Below, one piece after another: positions 56,370 to 64,000 of a stretch of 64,000 nt of DNA. The stretch is from an uncultured Candidatus Pelagibacter sp. (GTDB taxonomy: Bacteria; Pseudomonadota; Alphaproteobacteria; Pelagibacterales; Pelagibacteraceae), in NCBI RefSeq assembly GCF_943788075.1, contig NZ_CALSOW010000002.1, positions 62,001 through 126,000 of the forward strand. The letters run 5' to 3'. The notes beneath the pieces are model-generated. The model saw only the letters and a list, made by a program, of their open reading frames with translations, had not been told where the DNA came from and made no database searches. How positions within the stretch are numbered: the first letter of the stretch is position 1; each line of letters begins with the position of its first letter. Made by a program: the position numbers and the translations under genes.

Positions 56370-57419
56370 ATGGCTAAAATTAAAACAAAAAGAGAGCGAG
56401 TTAAATTCGCCTCAGATAATGTTGCTGGTGCATGCCCTGAAGTATTAGATGCAATTCTTAAAGCAAATGAGGGAGATAGCACTCCTTATGGAAATGATTC
56501 AATCTCAACTGAATTGCAAGATAAGTTTTCAGAAATTTTTGAAAAAGAAGTAATTGTTTTTCCAACAGCATCAGGAACTGCAGCGAATGCTTTAGCATTA
56601 TCAACTATGACACCATCATACGGGAATATTTATTGCCATAAGATGTCCCATATCAATACGGATGAATGTGGTGCACCTGAATTTTATACAGGAGGTGGAA
56701 AGTTAGTCCCTTTAACTGGAGTAATGGGAAAAATAACTGCAGAGGAATTAAACCAATCTATAGGAGGAAAGGGTATTGTTCATCATACGCAACCTTCATC
56801 AGTTAGTATTACTCAAGTGTGTGAAACAGGAGAAGTTTATCAATTAGATGAAATCAAAAAAATTGCAGAAACCACACACAAACATAATCTAAATTTACAT
56901 ATGGATGGTGCTAGATTTGCTAATGCATTAGTATCTTTAGATGTAACTCCTGCTGAAATGACTTGGAAATCTGGGGTTGATGTATTGTCATTTGGAGCAA
57001 CGAAAAATGGATGTTTAGCAGCTGAAGCAATTATCTTTTTTAAGAAAGATTTAGTAGGAGATATTGCTTTTTTAATGAAAAGAGCAGGGCATTTATTATC
57101 TAAAATGCGTTTTGTCTCTGCTCAATTAGATGCCTATATTTCAAATGATGTTTGGTTAAGAAATGCAAAGCATGCGAATAAAATGGGTAAAAAGTTAAGT
57201 GATGGTTTATCAAAACATAATGATATTGAAATTGCATATCCAACGGAAGCAAATGAAGTCTTTGCAAAATTTCCAAGAGAAAAAACAGAACATCTAAATT
57301 CCGAAGGGTACAAAATGAATGAGGATGAATTAGATGGTAAAGCGGTGAGACTAGTTGCTGCCTGGAATACTAAAGATAGCGATGTTGATGAATTGTTAAA
57401 TACGATTAAAGCTAACTAG
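56370..57419 (+). CDS. ltaE: Low-specificity threonine aldolase-type PLP enzyme
   Basis: 349 residues. ASDNVAGACPEVLDAI start, TASGTAANALALSTM, NLHMDGARFANALVSL and the PLP lysine in SFGATKNGCLAAEAI (about 210). The family splits threonine to glycine and acetaldehyde. It ends the EamA-creatinase-amidinotransferase run, one base after the previous gene, so glycine formation for the same pathway is likely (inference). Overlaps the convergent small gene by eight bases. Confidence 0.9.
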   Translation: MAKIKTKRERVKFASDNVAGACPEVLDAILKANEGDSTPYGNDSISTELQDKFSEIFEKEVIVFPTASGTAANALALSTMTPSYGNIYCHKMSHINTDECGAPEFYTGGGKLVPLTGVMGKITAEELNQSIGGKGIVHHTQPSSVSITQVCETGEVYQLDEIKKIAETTHKHNLNLHMDGARFANALVSLDVTPAEMTWKSGVDVLSFGATKNGCLAAEAIIFFKKDLVGDIAFLMKRAGHLLSKMRFVSAQLDAYISNDVWLRNAKHANKMGKKLSDGLSKHNDIEIAYPTEANEVFAKFPREKTEHLNSEGYKMNEDELDGKAVRLVAAWNTKDSDVDELLNTIKAN

Positions 57420-57639
57420 GATTTTCTTTTAAAAACTCAATATATTTTATAACTTCATCAAACTGTTCATCAGGAATATCTTTGTAACTAGCATTAAATT
57501 TACTTTTCACACAAATAGCAACATGAGCATAGGGGTTTCTTCCTTTAGGGTGATTTGGATGGCCAGGCAATTGCCCCACCAAATAATCGCCAGCTTCCTG
57601 TATAATTTTCCAGAGTTTACTTGCGTTTTCTTTATTCAT
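57412..57639 (-). CDS. Small protein of unknown function
   Basis: 75 residues, soluble. The C-terminal half (KSKFNASYKDIPDEQFDEVIKYIEF by parts) faintly resembles the end of phage antirepressor-type domains, but the N-terminal half (LPGHPNHPKGRNPYAHV) does not, and no phage genes are near. Codon use is normal. It follows the channel gene upstream on the same strand by 22 bases. Confidence 0.55.
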   Translation of the reverse strand: MNKENASKLWKIIQEAGDYLVGQLPGHPNHPKGRNPYAHVAICVKSKFNASYKDIPDEQFDEVIKYIEFLKENPS

Positions 57640-57661
57640 TAAGTTTTAAGTAACTTTATAG

Positions 57662-58351
57662 TTATAGTTTTTTTTGGTTAATCACTACATCTACAAGTAC
57701 AGCAATTAATAAATTTAGCATGGTAATTCCACAAATTATAATAAAACTGAAAAAATAAATCCAAGCCCACCAATAAACATCTTGCAAAGGTAGCATAACT
57801 TGTTCCCAGCTAGATAAAGTTAAGACCTGGAATAATGTAATCATTGCAACCCCAACATCTCCCCATCTTTCAGGAATATTGGTGCTAAATAAAATTGATC
57901 CTATAGTTGCGTAGATATAAAGAATTATAAATAACAATAATCCTACATAAAATACTCTTTTCACCGAAGATAATAAGGCTTCTATTATCTTTTTTAATTC
58001 TGGAATGACTGAGATAATTCTTAACACTCTAAATACTCTCAATAATCTTAATAGTAAGAAACTTGAATTATTAGGTATTGGAATTAATGAAATTAATACA
58101 ATTAAAGTATCAAATATATTCCAACCACTTTTAAAAAAATTTAATTTTTTAGGCTCTCCAATAAATCGGATTAAAATTTCAATAACGAAAAAAACAGTAA
58201 TTGAGTAATCTAAATAATTTATTGCTTGTGTTGTAAATTTACTTAAATCGTAAGTATTAACCCCAATCGTTATTGCATTTAATATTATAATTGAAATTAC
58301 AATAAATTGAAAAATTCCACTTTCTTTTAAATTGTATAAAATTTTATTCAT
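57662..58351 (-). CDS. Voltage-gated cation channel of the BacNav type with an unusual filter
   Basis: 229 residues, one voltage sensor plus pore. S4 has four Arg every third residue (LLRLLRVFRVLRIIS). S1-S3 acids include IEILIRF and FDTLIVL. The pore reads LFQVLTLSSWEQVML, aligned with the known LFQVVTLESWAS filter of BacNav, so the key Glu is Ser and a Glu appears three positions later. Family members form homotetrameric Na or Ca channels. Ion choice here cannot be predicted. Confidence 0.87.
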   Translation of the reverse strand: MNKILYNLKESGIFQFIVISIIILNAITIGVNTYDLSKFTTQAINYLDYSITVFFVIEILIRFIGEPKKLNFFKSGWNIFDTLIVLISLIPIPNNSSFLLLRLLRVFRVLRIISVIPELKKIIEALLSSVKRVFYVGLLLFIILYIYATIGSILFSTNIPERWGDVGVAMITLFQVLTLSSWEQVMLPLQDVYWWAWIYFFSFIIICGITMLNLLIAVLVDVVINQKKL

Positions 58352-58375
58352 ATCCTGTTTAAATTCTAGAGATAG

Positions 58376-58861
58376 TTAATCTCTAAAATTGATAAATTCA
58401 ATAGGAAGACCAATGTCAATTGTCTTGATTGCAGCTATAGCATCTTGAAGGTCATCTCTTTTTTTTCCATCAACCCTTAATTCTTCTCCTTGAATTTTGA
58501 TCTGAATTTTAAGCTTTAGCTTTTTGATATCACCAATAATCTTTTTTGCATTTTCTTGGCTTATTCCTTCTTTTAATTCACTAACCTGTCGAATGGTTCC
58601 ACCTGTTGCTCCTTCTGAATTCTTAACACTTAATACTCTTGGATCTACTTTTCTTCTTATTAGGTGAGTTTCTAATAGTTCATTGACTTGTTTAAGTTTT
58701 AACTCATCTGTGGCTATTGTTGTGATATTTTTATCTTTTCGTTCTATTGAAATATTAAGACCTTTAAAATCATACCGGTTACTAATTTCTCTTAAGCAAT
58801 TGGCTAGAGCATTATCAAATTCTTGATAATTAATTTTACTGATCACGTCGAATGTAGGCAT
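58376..58861 (-). CDS. YajQ-family nucleotide-binding protein
   Basis: 161 residues with two RRM-like halves. SKINYQEFDNALANCLREISNRYDFKG by parts, TTIATDELKLKQV, LSVKNSEGATGGTIRQVSELKEGIS by parts and VDGKKRDDLQDAIAAIK. Members bind c-di-GMP or nucleic acid. It lies 24 bases upstream of the channel gene on the same strand. Confidence 0.92.
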   Translation of the reverse strand: MPTFDVISKINYQEFDNALANCLREISNRYDFKGLNISIERKDKNITTIATDELKLKQVNELLETHLIRRKVDPRVLSVKNSEGATGGTIRQVSELKEGISQENAKKIIGDIKKLKLKIQIKIQGEELRVDGKKRDDLQDAIAAIKTIDIGLPIEFINFRD

Positions 58862-58933
58862 AATATTTTTTATTAATTTATATGTTAATATATTTTTTAT
58901 TAAAATAAATTAAAGATAAGATAATCATTAAAA

Positions 58934-59953
58934 ATGAAAAAAGTTAAAATTCATATAAGAAATAACCATTGGAAAGAGGGATTTTTACCTTGTGATCCAG
59001 AAGGTGAAAAGCATAGCACAATCACTAAAGAAGAATTCGAAAAAGGACTTAGTCAACACCCAGAAATAAAAGATAAGATTGAATATTTTGTAGATTGGGA
59101 TGAAGATAATTATCTAACTTCTATGAAAGATGCAGATATTTTGCTTGGTTGGCAATTTCCAACAGAAAATATTAGAGAAATTGCACCAAACCTTAAATGG
59201 ATCCATGTTAGTTCAGCTGGAGTTAACCATCTATCACCCTTTGACTGGATGAAAGAAGATTTAGTTTTAACTAATAGCAGTGGAGTGCATTCTAAAAAAG
59301 CAGGAGAATTTGGTTTAATGAGTATTTTAATGCTTCAAAATCAAATGACCAAAATAGTTACAAACCAGAAAAATAAAGAGTTTGTTACTTTGCTAAGTAA
59401 ACCTATTGAAGGTTATAAAGTTGTGGTTGTTGGAACTGGATCCTTAGGTGGATCATTAATTAAACATATTAGCAAACTTGGAGCAGAAGTAATTGGAGTT
59501 AACCGAAGAGGAAAAGATGTCGAGGGTTGCTCAAAGATAATCACATTTGATAAAATAGATGAAGTATTGCCAAGTACTGATTTTTTATATCTTGCAGTTC
59601 CTGAAACAGAAGAAACAAAAGGATTAATTAATAAGACTAGATTAGATAGTCTTAAATCTACCTGTGGAATTGTAAATATTGGCAGACAATCTGTTCTAGA
59701 TTATGAAGCTTTAAGAATTAAATTGGAAAAAAATGAAATAGCAGGGGCTATTTTAGATGTATTTTCTCATGAACCTATTCCAAAAAACTCTAGTCTTTGG
59801 GATACCCCAAATTTAATTATTACCCCTCATATTTCATCAGACAGCCAAGGTAATTATATTGAAATGGTATTAAAAATATTTTTCAAAAATCTTAAATACT
59901 TTATAGAAAACAAGGAACTAATTAATCAAATTGATCGAAAATTAGGTTATTAG
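58934..59953 (+). CDS. D-2-hydroxyacid dehydrogenase (SerA/GhrA-like)
   Basis: 339 residues. NAD site VVVGTGSLGGSLIKHISKLGAEVIGVNRRG by parts; catalytic Arg in VNIGRQSVLDYEAL, Glu in VFSHEPIP and His in IITPHISSD. Substrate-binding VSSAGVNHLSP. It reduces or oxidises a 2-hydroxyacid such as glyoxylate or hydroxypyruvate; the exact substrate is open. Confidence 0.87.
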   Translation: MKKVKIHIRNNHWKEGFLPCDPEGEKHSTITKEEFEKGLSQHPEIKDKIEYFVDWDEDNYLTSMKDADILLGWQFPTENIREIAPNLKWIHVSSAGVNHLSPFDWMKEDLVLTNSSGVHSKKAGEFGLMSILMLQNQMTKIVTNQKNKEFVTLLSKPIEGYKVVVVGTGSLGGSLIKHISKLGAEVIGVNRRGKDVEGCSKIITFDKIDEVLPSTDFLYLAVPETEETKGLINKTRLDSLKSTCGIVNIGRQSVLDYEALRIKLEKNEIAGAILDVFSHEPIPKNSSLWDTPNLIITPHISSDSQGNYIEMVLKIFFKNLKYFIENKELINQIDRKLGY

Positions 59954-60017
59954 AAATTGATATAGAGACAATTTGTTTGATTACATTAACCATTAACAAA
60001 TATAAATTATTGAATAT

Positions 60018-60386
60018 ATGAAAAAAGTATTATTTTTTATTCTTCTAACATTTAGCCTTAGTGCAACTGCAATAAGTAAAGAAACCACTTTTACTAATGA
60101 GATATTTGAAAAATCTCAATTAGATGGAAAAACTGTTGTAATTCATTCATGGAATAAGACCTGTGTAACTTGTGCTCAACAAGTAAAAATATTAGATAAA
60201 GCTAAGCAAGATTTTAAAGACGTTATTTTTTTAAGTTTTGAACAAACAAAAGATAAGGATATTGCTAAATTTTTAAGCATTGATTACTGGACTACAATTG
60301 TGGTTTATAAAGACAATAAAGAATTGTCACGTACCATTGGTCAAACAGATAAAGAAAAGATTTATTCTCAAATCAATTCACTATAA
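60018..60386 (+). CDS. Periplasmic thioredoxin-like protein
   Basis: 122 residues with signal peptide (about 1-19). The active site is WNKTCVTCAQQ, a CxxC in thioredoxin position, and SIDYWTTIVVYKDNKELSR gives the cis-Pro region with Thr instead of the usual Pro. It probably holds or transfers disulfides. Preceded by a 64-base spacer. Its end lies 20 bases from the convergent MFS gene. Confidence 0.8.
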   Translation: MKKVLFFILLTFSLSATAISKETTFTNEIFEKSQLDGKTVVIHSWNKTCVTCAQQVKILDKAKQDFKDVIFLSFEQTKDKDIAKFLSIDYWTTIVVYKDNKELSRTIGQTDKEKIYSQINSL

Positions 60387-60406
60387 CAATTTTAATACTT
60401 AAGGCT

Positions 60407-61714
60407 TTAAGGTTTGTTTTCTTCAACAACAGGCTCAGTTACAGGTTTAATTGGATCATCAATAGGTTCAGTTGATGGGTTTAATTCAATACCAGCTGGC
60501 GTAATTGATTGAGGCATTGCAACGAATTGAGAGTCTGGATTTTCAACAACAGGTCTAACTTTTGATCTATAAAGACCATAAATACCAATCAAACTATGAA
60601 AAAATATTAAGAAAATAAAAAATCCATTAGGTCCAACCATACCCATAAAAACTGAACACAAAAAAGGCCCACCCATAGCACCCATACCAAATGTAAACTG
60701 CAAACTAGCTCCCGCTGCAACAAACTTTTCCTTAGGAATAAAATCATTAGTATGTGCTAAAATTAAAGAGAACATTGGAAGACTACAAAAAGAAAATAAA
60801 ATTAAAAAAACATAAAACCAAAATTTACTGGTTGCTAAATCACCTGGCAAATACATTTGTCTTGAAGATAAAATTGCACAAAAGGCAAAGAATGAAGCTG
60901 CAAAAGTTACTATAATGATTACTTTTCTTCTATCAAACATGTCTGACAATTTTCCAATTGGCCATTGAGAGATTGCACCTGATACTGCTAACATAAATGT
61001 AACTAGTGAGATTTGAAAAATAGAAAAGTTCATTGTTGTTGCGTATACCGCAAGCAGAGTGAACAATGCAGATTGTATTGTTCCATAAAAAAATGAACTA
61101 ACCATTCCAAAAGGAGATGAAATAAATACTTCTTGTAATGACATTTTAGATATTTTTTTAAATGTTGGAGCTTTTCTTTTAGTAAGTAAAATTGGAATTA
61201 GTGCAGCTGAAGTTATAACTGAAATTAATATAAAAGGTTCAAAGTTAAGTGGATCACTAAAGTTAAGCAAAAACATTCCAAGTCCCATCGCACCATATAA
61301 AATGACCATGTAAACAGATAAAACACTTCCTCTATTTTTGTTACTTGCTCTATCGTTTAACCAACTTTCAGCAACAGTATAAATAGAAACCATACTAATT
61401 CCTGTAAGCACCCTTAATAGAAACCATGCAAAAGGACTTACATATACTGCGTGAATTAAAACTACTAATGAGGCTATTGATGCAAAAGCCGCGAATACTC
61501 TGATATGTCCTACACGAGAAATTATTTGTGGAATAGTTTTGGCACCAATAAAGTAACCAACAAAGTAACCAGACATCATAAATCCTGTTGCTGTTAAACT
61601 AAATTCTTCTTTTACAGCTCTAACCCCAAGTAATGATCCTTGAAATCCATAGGCAAGCATAAGTGCTCCCATTCCTAAAAATAACGCCCATGAATTTTTT
61701 AATACTTTTTCCAT
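60407..61714 (-). CDS. MFS transporter (YcaD/DHA-like)
   Basis: 435 residues with 12 membrane helices. Family blocks: GVRAVKEEFSLTATGFMMSGYFVGYFIGAKTIPQII, the loop-8/9 motif GKLSDMFDRRKVI, and TVAESWLNDRAS. A Pro/Glu-rich cytoplasmic tail of about 50 residues follows the last helix. Substrate unknown. Follows the gshA-gshB-EamA run after 57 bases. Confidence 0.87.
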   Translation of the reverse strand: MEKVLKNSWALFLGMGALMLAYGFQGSLLGVRAVKEEFSLTATGFMMSGYFVGYFIGAKTIPQIISRVGHIRVFAAFASIASLVVLIHAVYVSPFAWFLLRVLTGISMVSIYTVAESWLNDRASNKNRGSVLSVYMVILYGAMGLGMFLLNFSDPLNFEPFILISVITSAALIPILLTKRKAPTFKKISKMSLQEVFISSPFGMVSSFFYGTIQSALFTLLAVYATTMNFSIFQISLVTFMLAVSGAISQWPIGKLSDMFDRRKVIIIVTFAASFFAFCAILSSRQMYLPGDLATSKFWFYVFLILFSFCSLPMFSLILAHTNDFIPKEKFVAAGASLQFTFGMGAMGGPFLCSVFMGMVGPNGFFIFLIFFHSLIGIYGLYRSKVRPVVENPDSQFVAMPQSITPAGIELNPSTEPIDDPIKPVTEPVVEENKP

Positions 61715-61771
61715 CTGAATCGGTATCTATTTCTGATTTGTGGCTAAATCAAGTTAATTGTCTTTTGAGAA

Positions 61772-62632
61772 TTAAGAATTCTTAAGCTTAAGAAATGAGT
61801 GAATTGCAATTGTTAAGATGATGACTGCTCCACCTTGTATAGTCTCGATGCTAGGTTGTTCTTTAATCACCATCCATACCCAAAAAGGACCAATGATAGT
61901 TTCTAATAAAAAGAATAAATTTACCTCTTCAGCTGGAATAAATCTTGGAGCAATCGTTACCATTACAAAAGGAATTGCAACACACATCACGCACATCAAG
62001 GGGACAATATACAAGTCATGGTCAATAAGAGTGTAAGTTTCGATAAAAAACATGGCAAAAATAGCAACTAATAATTTTCCAACTACAGCAGCAGGAACCA
62101 AGTTCTTCTTTTTAGCTGATCTTATAGTTACAGCTCCAACTGCTAGACCTAAAGCAGTTATAAGCCCCAATAAATCTCCATAAATATTCCCTAATTGAAG
62201 CGAGTCATAGAAAATATAAACAGCAGCAAAAAAAGTAATTCCTATTGCAATCCAGGTTTTACTATCGGGCATTTCTTTTAAAAAAATTGCACCTAAAATT
62301 GCTGATAACATAGGTGCCATTGCGATCATGACCAATGTATTTGCAACATTGGTATTTTGAATTGAAACTACAAAGGTGATGTTAGTTATTGAAAAGGTTA
62401 ATATATAAATTAGTCCATGGTGACCACTGGTAAACAGCATTTTGAAAAAGTTTGCTTTATAAATAATGAGCATTCCAATTAAGACTACAAAGAATGGAAT
62501 AGCACCTCGATAAAAAACTAACCCCCAGGTGTCTACATTAGATAATCTAATAAATAAACTATCTGGGGTTATGAACATTACCGCAACAAAAGCTAACAAA
62601 GATCCTTTTTTCTGATCTGATAAATCTTTCAT
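61772..62632 (-). CDS. EamA/DMT-family transporter
   Basis: 286 residues with ten helices in two EamA repeats (NTNVANTLVMIAMAPMLSAILGAIFLKE; LETIIGPFWVWMVIKEQPS by parts). I use the ATG at 62632, which overlaps the gshB stop by four bases (ATGA); an upstream start at 62650 would run into gshB. Co-transcription with glutathione genes hints at a thiol or amino acid substrate (inference). Confidence 0.87.
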   Translation of the reverse strand: MKDLSDQKKGSLLAFVAVMFITPDSLFIRLSNVDTWGLVFYRGAIPFFVVLIGMLIIYKANFFKMLFTSGHHGLIYILTFSITNITFVVSIQNTNVANTLVMIAMAPMLSAILGAIFLKEMPDSKTWIAIGITFFAAVYIFYDSLQLGNIYGDLLGLITALGLAVGAVTIRSAKKKNLVPAAVVGKLLVAIFAMFFIETYTLIDHDLYIVPLMCVMCVAIPFVMVTIAPRFIPAEEVNLFFLLETIIGPFWVWMVIKEQPSIETIQGGAVIILTIAIHSFLKLKNS

Positions 62633-63555
62633 GCTTTTAATTCTTTCCAAAAAGTTTTTGCAAGATTAATTCCTGATAAATCATACAGTGTCTTTAATCC
62701 GGTAGGGGAAGTTACATTAATATCTCCATTTAATTTTTCATCAATAAAATCAATACCAGCAAAAAAAATATTTTCTTTTTTAAGATCTTTGGCAATTAAT
62801 TTTGAGATTTTATTTTCTGTATTAGTCAATTTAATATTAATTGGTATTGCTCCTTTACTCATGTTACTTAAAAAAGATCCCTGTTTTGGAACTCTAGATA
62901 TTGCTCCACATACTTTACCATTTATTAAAAACACTCTTTTATCTCCTCTGCTTATTTTAGGTAAAAATTTTTGACACATAATATGATCATGTTTTTTTAT
63001 AAATTGATTGATTAATTTTAAATTAAATTTATCTAAAAGTTGAATATCATTTCCGCTATAACTATGAATAGGCTTTAAAATTACTTTTTTATTTGTTTTA
63101 AAAAATTTTTTAATCTCACTAATATTTTGAGTAAAAATAGTACTTGGCATATACTTTTGATATCTAACTGAATATAATTTCTCAGAAACATTTCTAATTG
63201 ATGTGGGGTTATTTAAAATCTTCACTTTATCTTTAATAGTATCTAAAATGTAAGTTGCTGAGATATACTCAAGATTAAACGGAGGATCTTGACGAATTAA
63301 AATAAATTTACATTTTGTAAGCTCAAGTTTTTGTTTTCTTAAAATTTTATAAAATTTTTTATTTTTATAGTTAAATTTAATAAAAAATCCTGAAGCAATT
63401 ACCTTTGAATTAATTACCGATAAGTCTTTAGGGTCATAATAAAATATTTTGTAGTTTTTATTCTGAATTTCTTGAGCAAGAAAAACACTGGTATCTGTTG
63501 TAGGGTTTAATTTTGTGGGGTTATTTCCTTGAACAGCAACAATTTTACTTATCAT
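62629..63555 (-). CDS. gshB: Glutathione synthetase
   Basis: 308 residues, ATP-grasp fold. RQDPPFNLEYISATYIL, KPIHSYSGNDI with ATP-binding Lys, FLPKISRGDKRVFLINGKVCGAISRVPK by parts, FAGIDFIDEKLNGDINVTSPTGL. It adds glycine to gamma-glutamylcysteine. I use ATG 63555; a GTG nine bases upstream is possible. Overlaps gshA by eleven bases. Confidence 0.92.
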   Translation of the reverse strand: MISKIVAVQGNNPTKLNPTTDTSVFLAQEIQNKNYKIFYYDPKDLSVINSKVIASGFFIKFNYKNKKFYKILRKQKLELTKCKFILIRQDPPFNLEYISATYILDTIKDKVKILNNPTSIRNVSEKLYSVRYQKYMPSTIFTQNISEIKKFFKTNKKVILKPIHSYSGNDIQLLDKFNLKLINQFIKKHDHIMCQKFLPKISRGDKRVFLINGKVCGAISRVPKQGSFLSNMSKGAIPINIKLTNTENKISKLIAKDLKKENIFFAGIDFIDEKLNGDINVTSPTGLKTLYDLSGINLAKTFWKELKA

Positions 63556-64000
63556 ATAATTCACTTAAATCTTCAGTTTTAGAAAATTTACTGATCATAT
63601 CATCTGCGTTAGTTGTTTTGTTATCAATCACTTTTTGTAAGTGATTTAAAAATACAGTTTCGTCTTTTCCATGCTTGTTAAGTATTTCTCTGTTTTCTAG
63701 CCCTTTTTTTGATAAATTTAATAGGGTTGATGACCAATAAAGAAGATCTTTACCCATTAATTGAGTATTAAAACCTTTCTTAGGAGCTTCAAAGTAAGCA
63801 TTAATAATTTTATCTGCATCCCAATCAGAAACTAGTTCATGAACCTCATCTAAATTTCCATACAACATCCCAATATTAAAAGCAGGACCAGCACACAAAC
63901 AATCCCACCCACATGTATCCATAGATCTAAGCTCAATATATTTTTTTAGTCTATTTTCAGTAAAGATTGTACTTAAGTGAGTAGTTAAGTCATTTTCAGT
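63545..64000 (-). CDS. gshA: Glutamate-cysteine ligase, plant/alphaproteobacterial type (partial, 3' end)
   Basis: About 151 C-terminal residues; the frame stays open to the right edge, so the start is outside. The edge reads ENDLTTHLSTIFTENRLKKYIELRSMDTCGWD, a block typical of the GshA2/plant-type ligase. It makes gamma-glutamylcysteine, the substrate of GshB. Confidence 0.9.
   Translation of the reverse strand, partial: TENDLTTHLSTIFTENRLKKYIELRSMDTCGWDCLCAGPAFNIGMLYGNLDEVHELVSDWDADKIINAYFEAPKKGFNTQLMGKDLLYWSSTLLNLSKKGLENREILNKHGKDETVFLNHLQKVIDNKTTNADDMISKFSKTEDLSELYDK

Noticed and set aside
57412-57639. Phage antirepressor remnant
   Set aside because: Only a faint C-terminal resemblance, no other phage genes near, normal composition.
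1-64000. tRNA, rRNA, CRISPR arrays, insertion sequences or prophage
   Set aside because: I looked for T-loop sequences, spaced repeats, inverted terminal repeats and transposase or phage genes and saw none.

Overview
The window looks like chromosome from a streamlined marine alphaproteobacterium of the SAR11/Pelagibacter type. This is an inference from gene content and style: very high A+T, almost no spacer DNA, genes overlapping by 1-20 bases, a tandem glycine riboswitch directly in front of gcvT, an alphaproteobacterial GTTC-N7-GTTC SOS operator, a plant-type glutamate-cysteine ligase and a large share of uptake genes. I found no rRNA, tRNA, CRISPR array, insertion sequence or prophage, and no gene-free stretch longer than 300 bases.

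Layout. 1-7258: end of an unknown gene, dksA, two glycosyltransferases, a DUF1800/DUF1501 (Tat-exported) pair and an SOS-type umuDC operon. 7443-11883: cupin, a small unknown, a GFA-family protein, a glycerate-kinase-like P-loop kinase, TolC and recA with its terminator. 11984-22950: alaS, icd, psd, two tandem pssA copies, rlmE, an IMP dehydrogenase without its CBS domains, a TPR protein, guaA, glyoxalase and panB. 22951-28340: TerC-family protein, then a branched-chain amino acid/amide ABC transporter whose livF is split by one base. 28341-32911: 5-oxoproline genes (DUF1445, pxpA, pxpB, pxpC) and an EamA exporter. 32942-37445: riboswitch and gcvT-gcvH-gcvP. 37458-43558: a lipid-modification cluster (FAD oxidoreductase, DUF1365, Cfa-like methyltransferase, DUF3833, SDR, TspO) and a DAO-type oxidoreductase. 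43560-53067: SelO and an NAD-linked molybdenum formate dehydrogenase operon with FdhD, an HPP protein and an IscU/SufU-like scaffold, facing mobA-moeA. 53119-57419: EamA exporter, creatinase, glycine amidinotransferase and threonine aldolase, a guanidino/glycine cassette. 57412-64000: small unknown, BacNav-like channel, YajQ, hydroxyacid dehydrogenase, thioredoxin-like protein, MFS, EamA, gshB and the end of gshA.

A theme is glycine and one-carbon supply and disposal: glycine cleavage under a glycine riboswitch, creatinase (yielding sarcosine), amidinotransferase (glycine as acceptor), threonine aldolase (yielding glycine), a possible sarcosine-type oxidase and formate dehydrogenase as the one-carbon sink.

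The least expected signal is in the broken genes. livF, the DUF1365 gene and the amidinotransferase gene are each restored by removing a single T that sits exactly at a codon boundary and creates TAA; the amidinotransferase may have two such sites. A fourth broken gene (an EamA exporter) has an ordinary homopolymer-type deletion. Second is the old tandem duplication of pssA, which carries a five-codon fossil of the psd 3' end between the copies.
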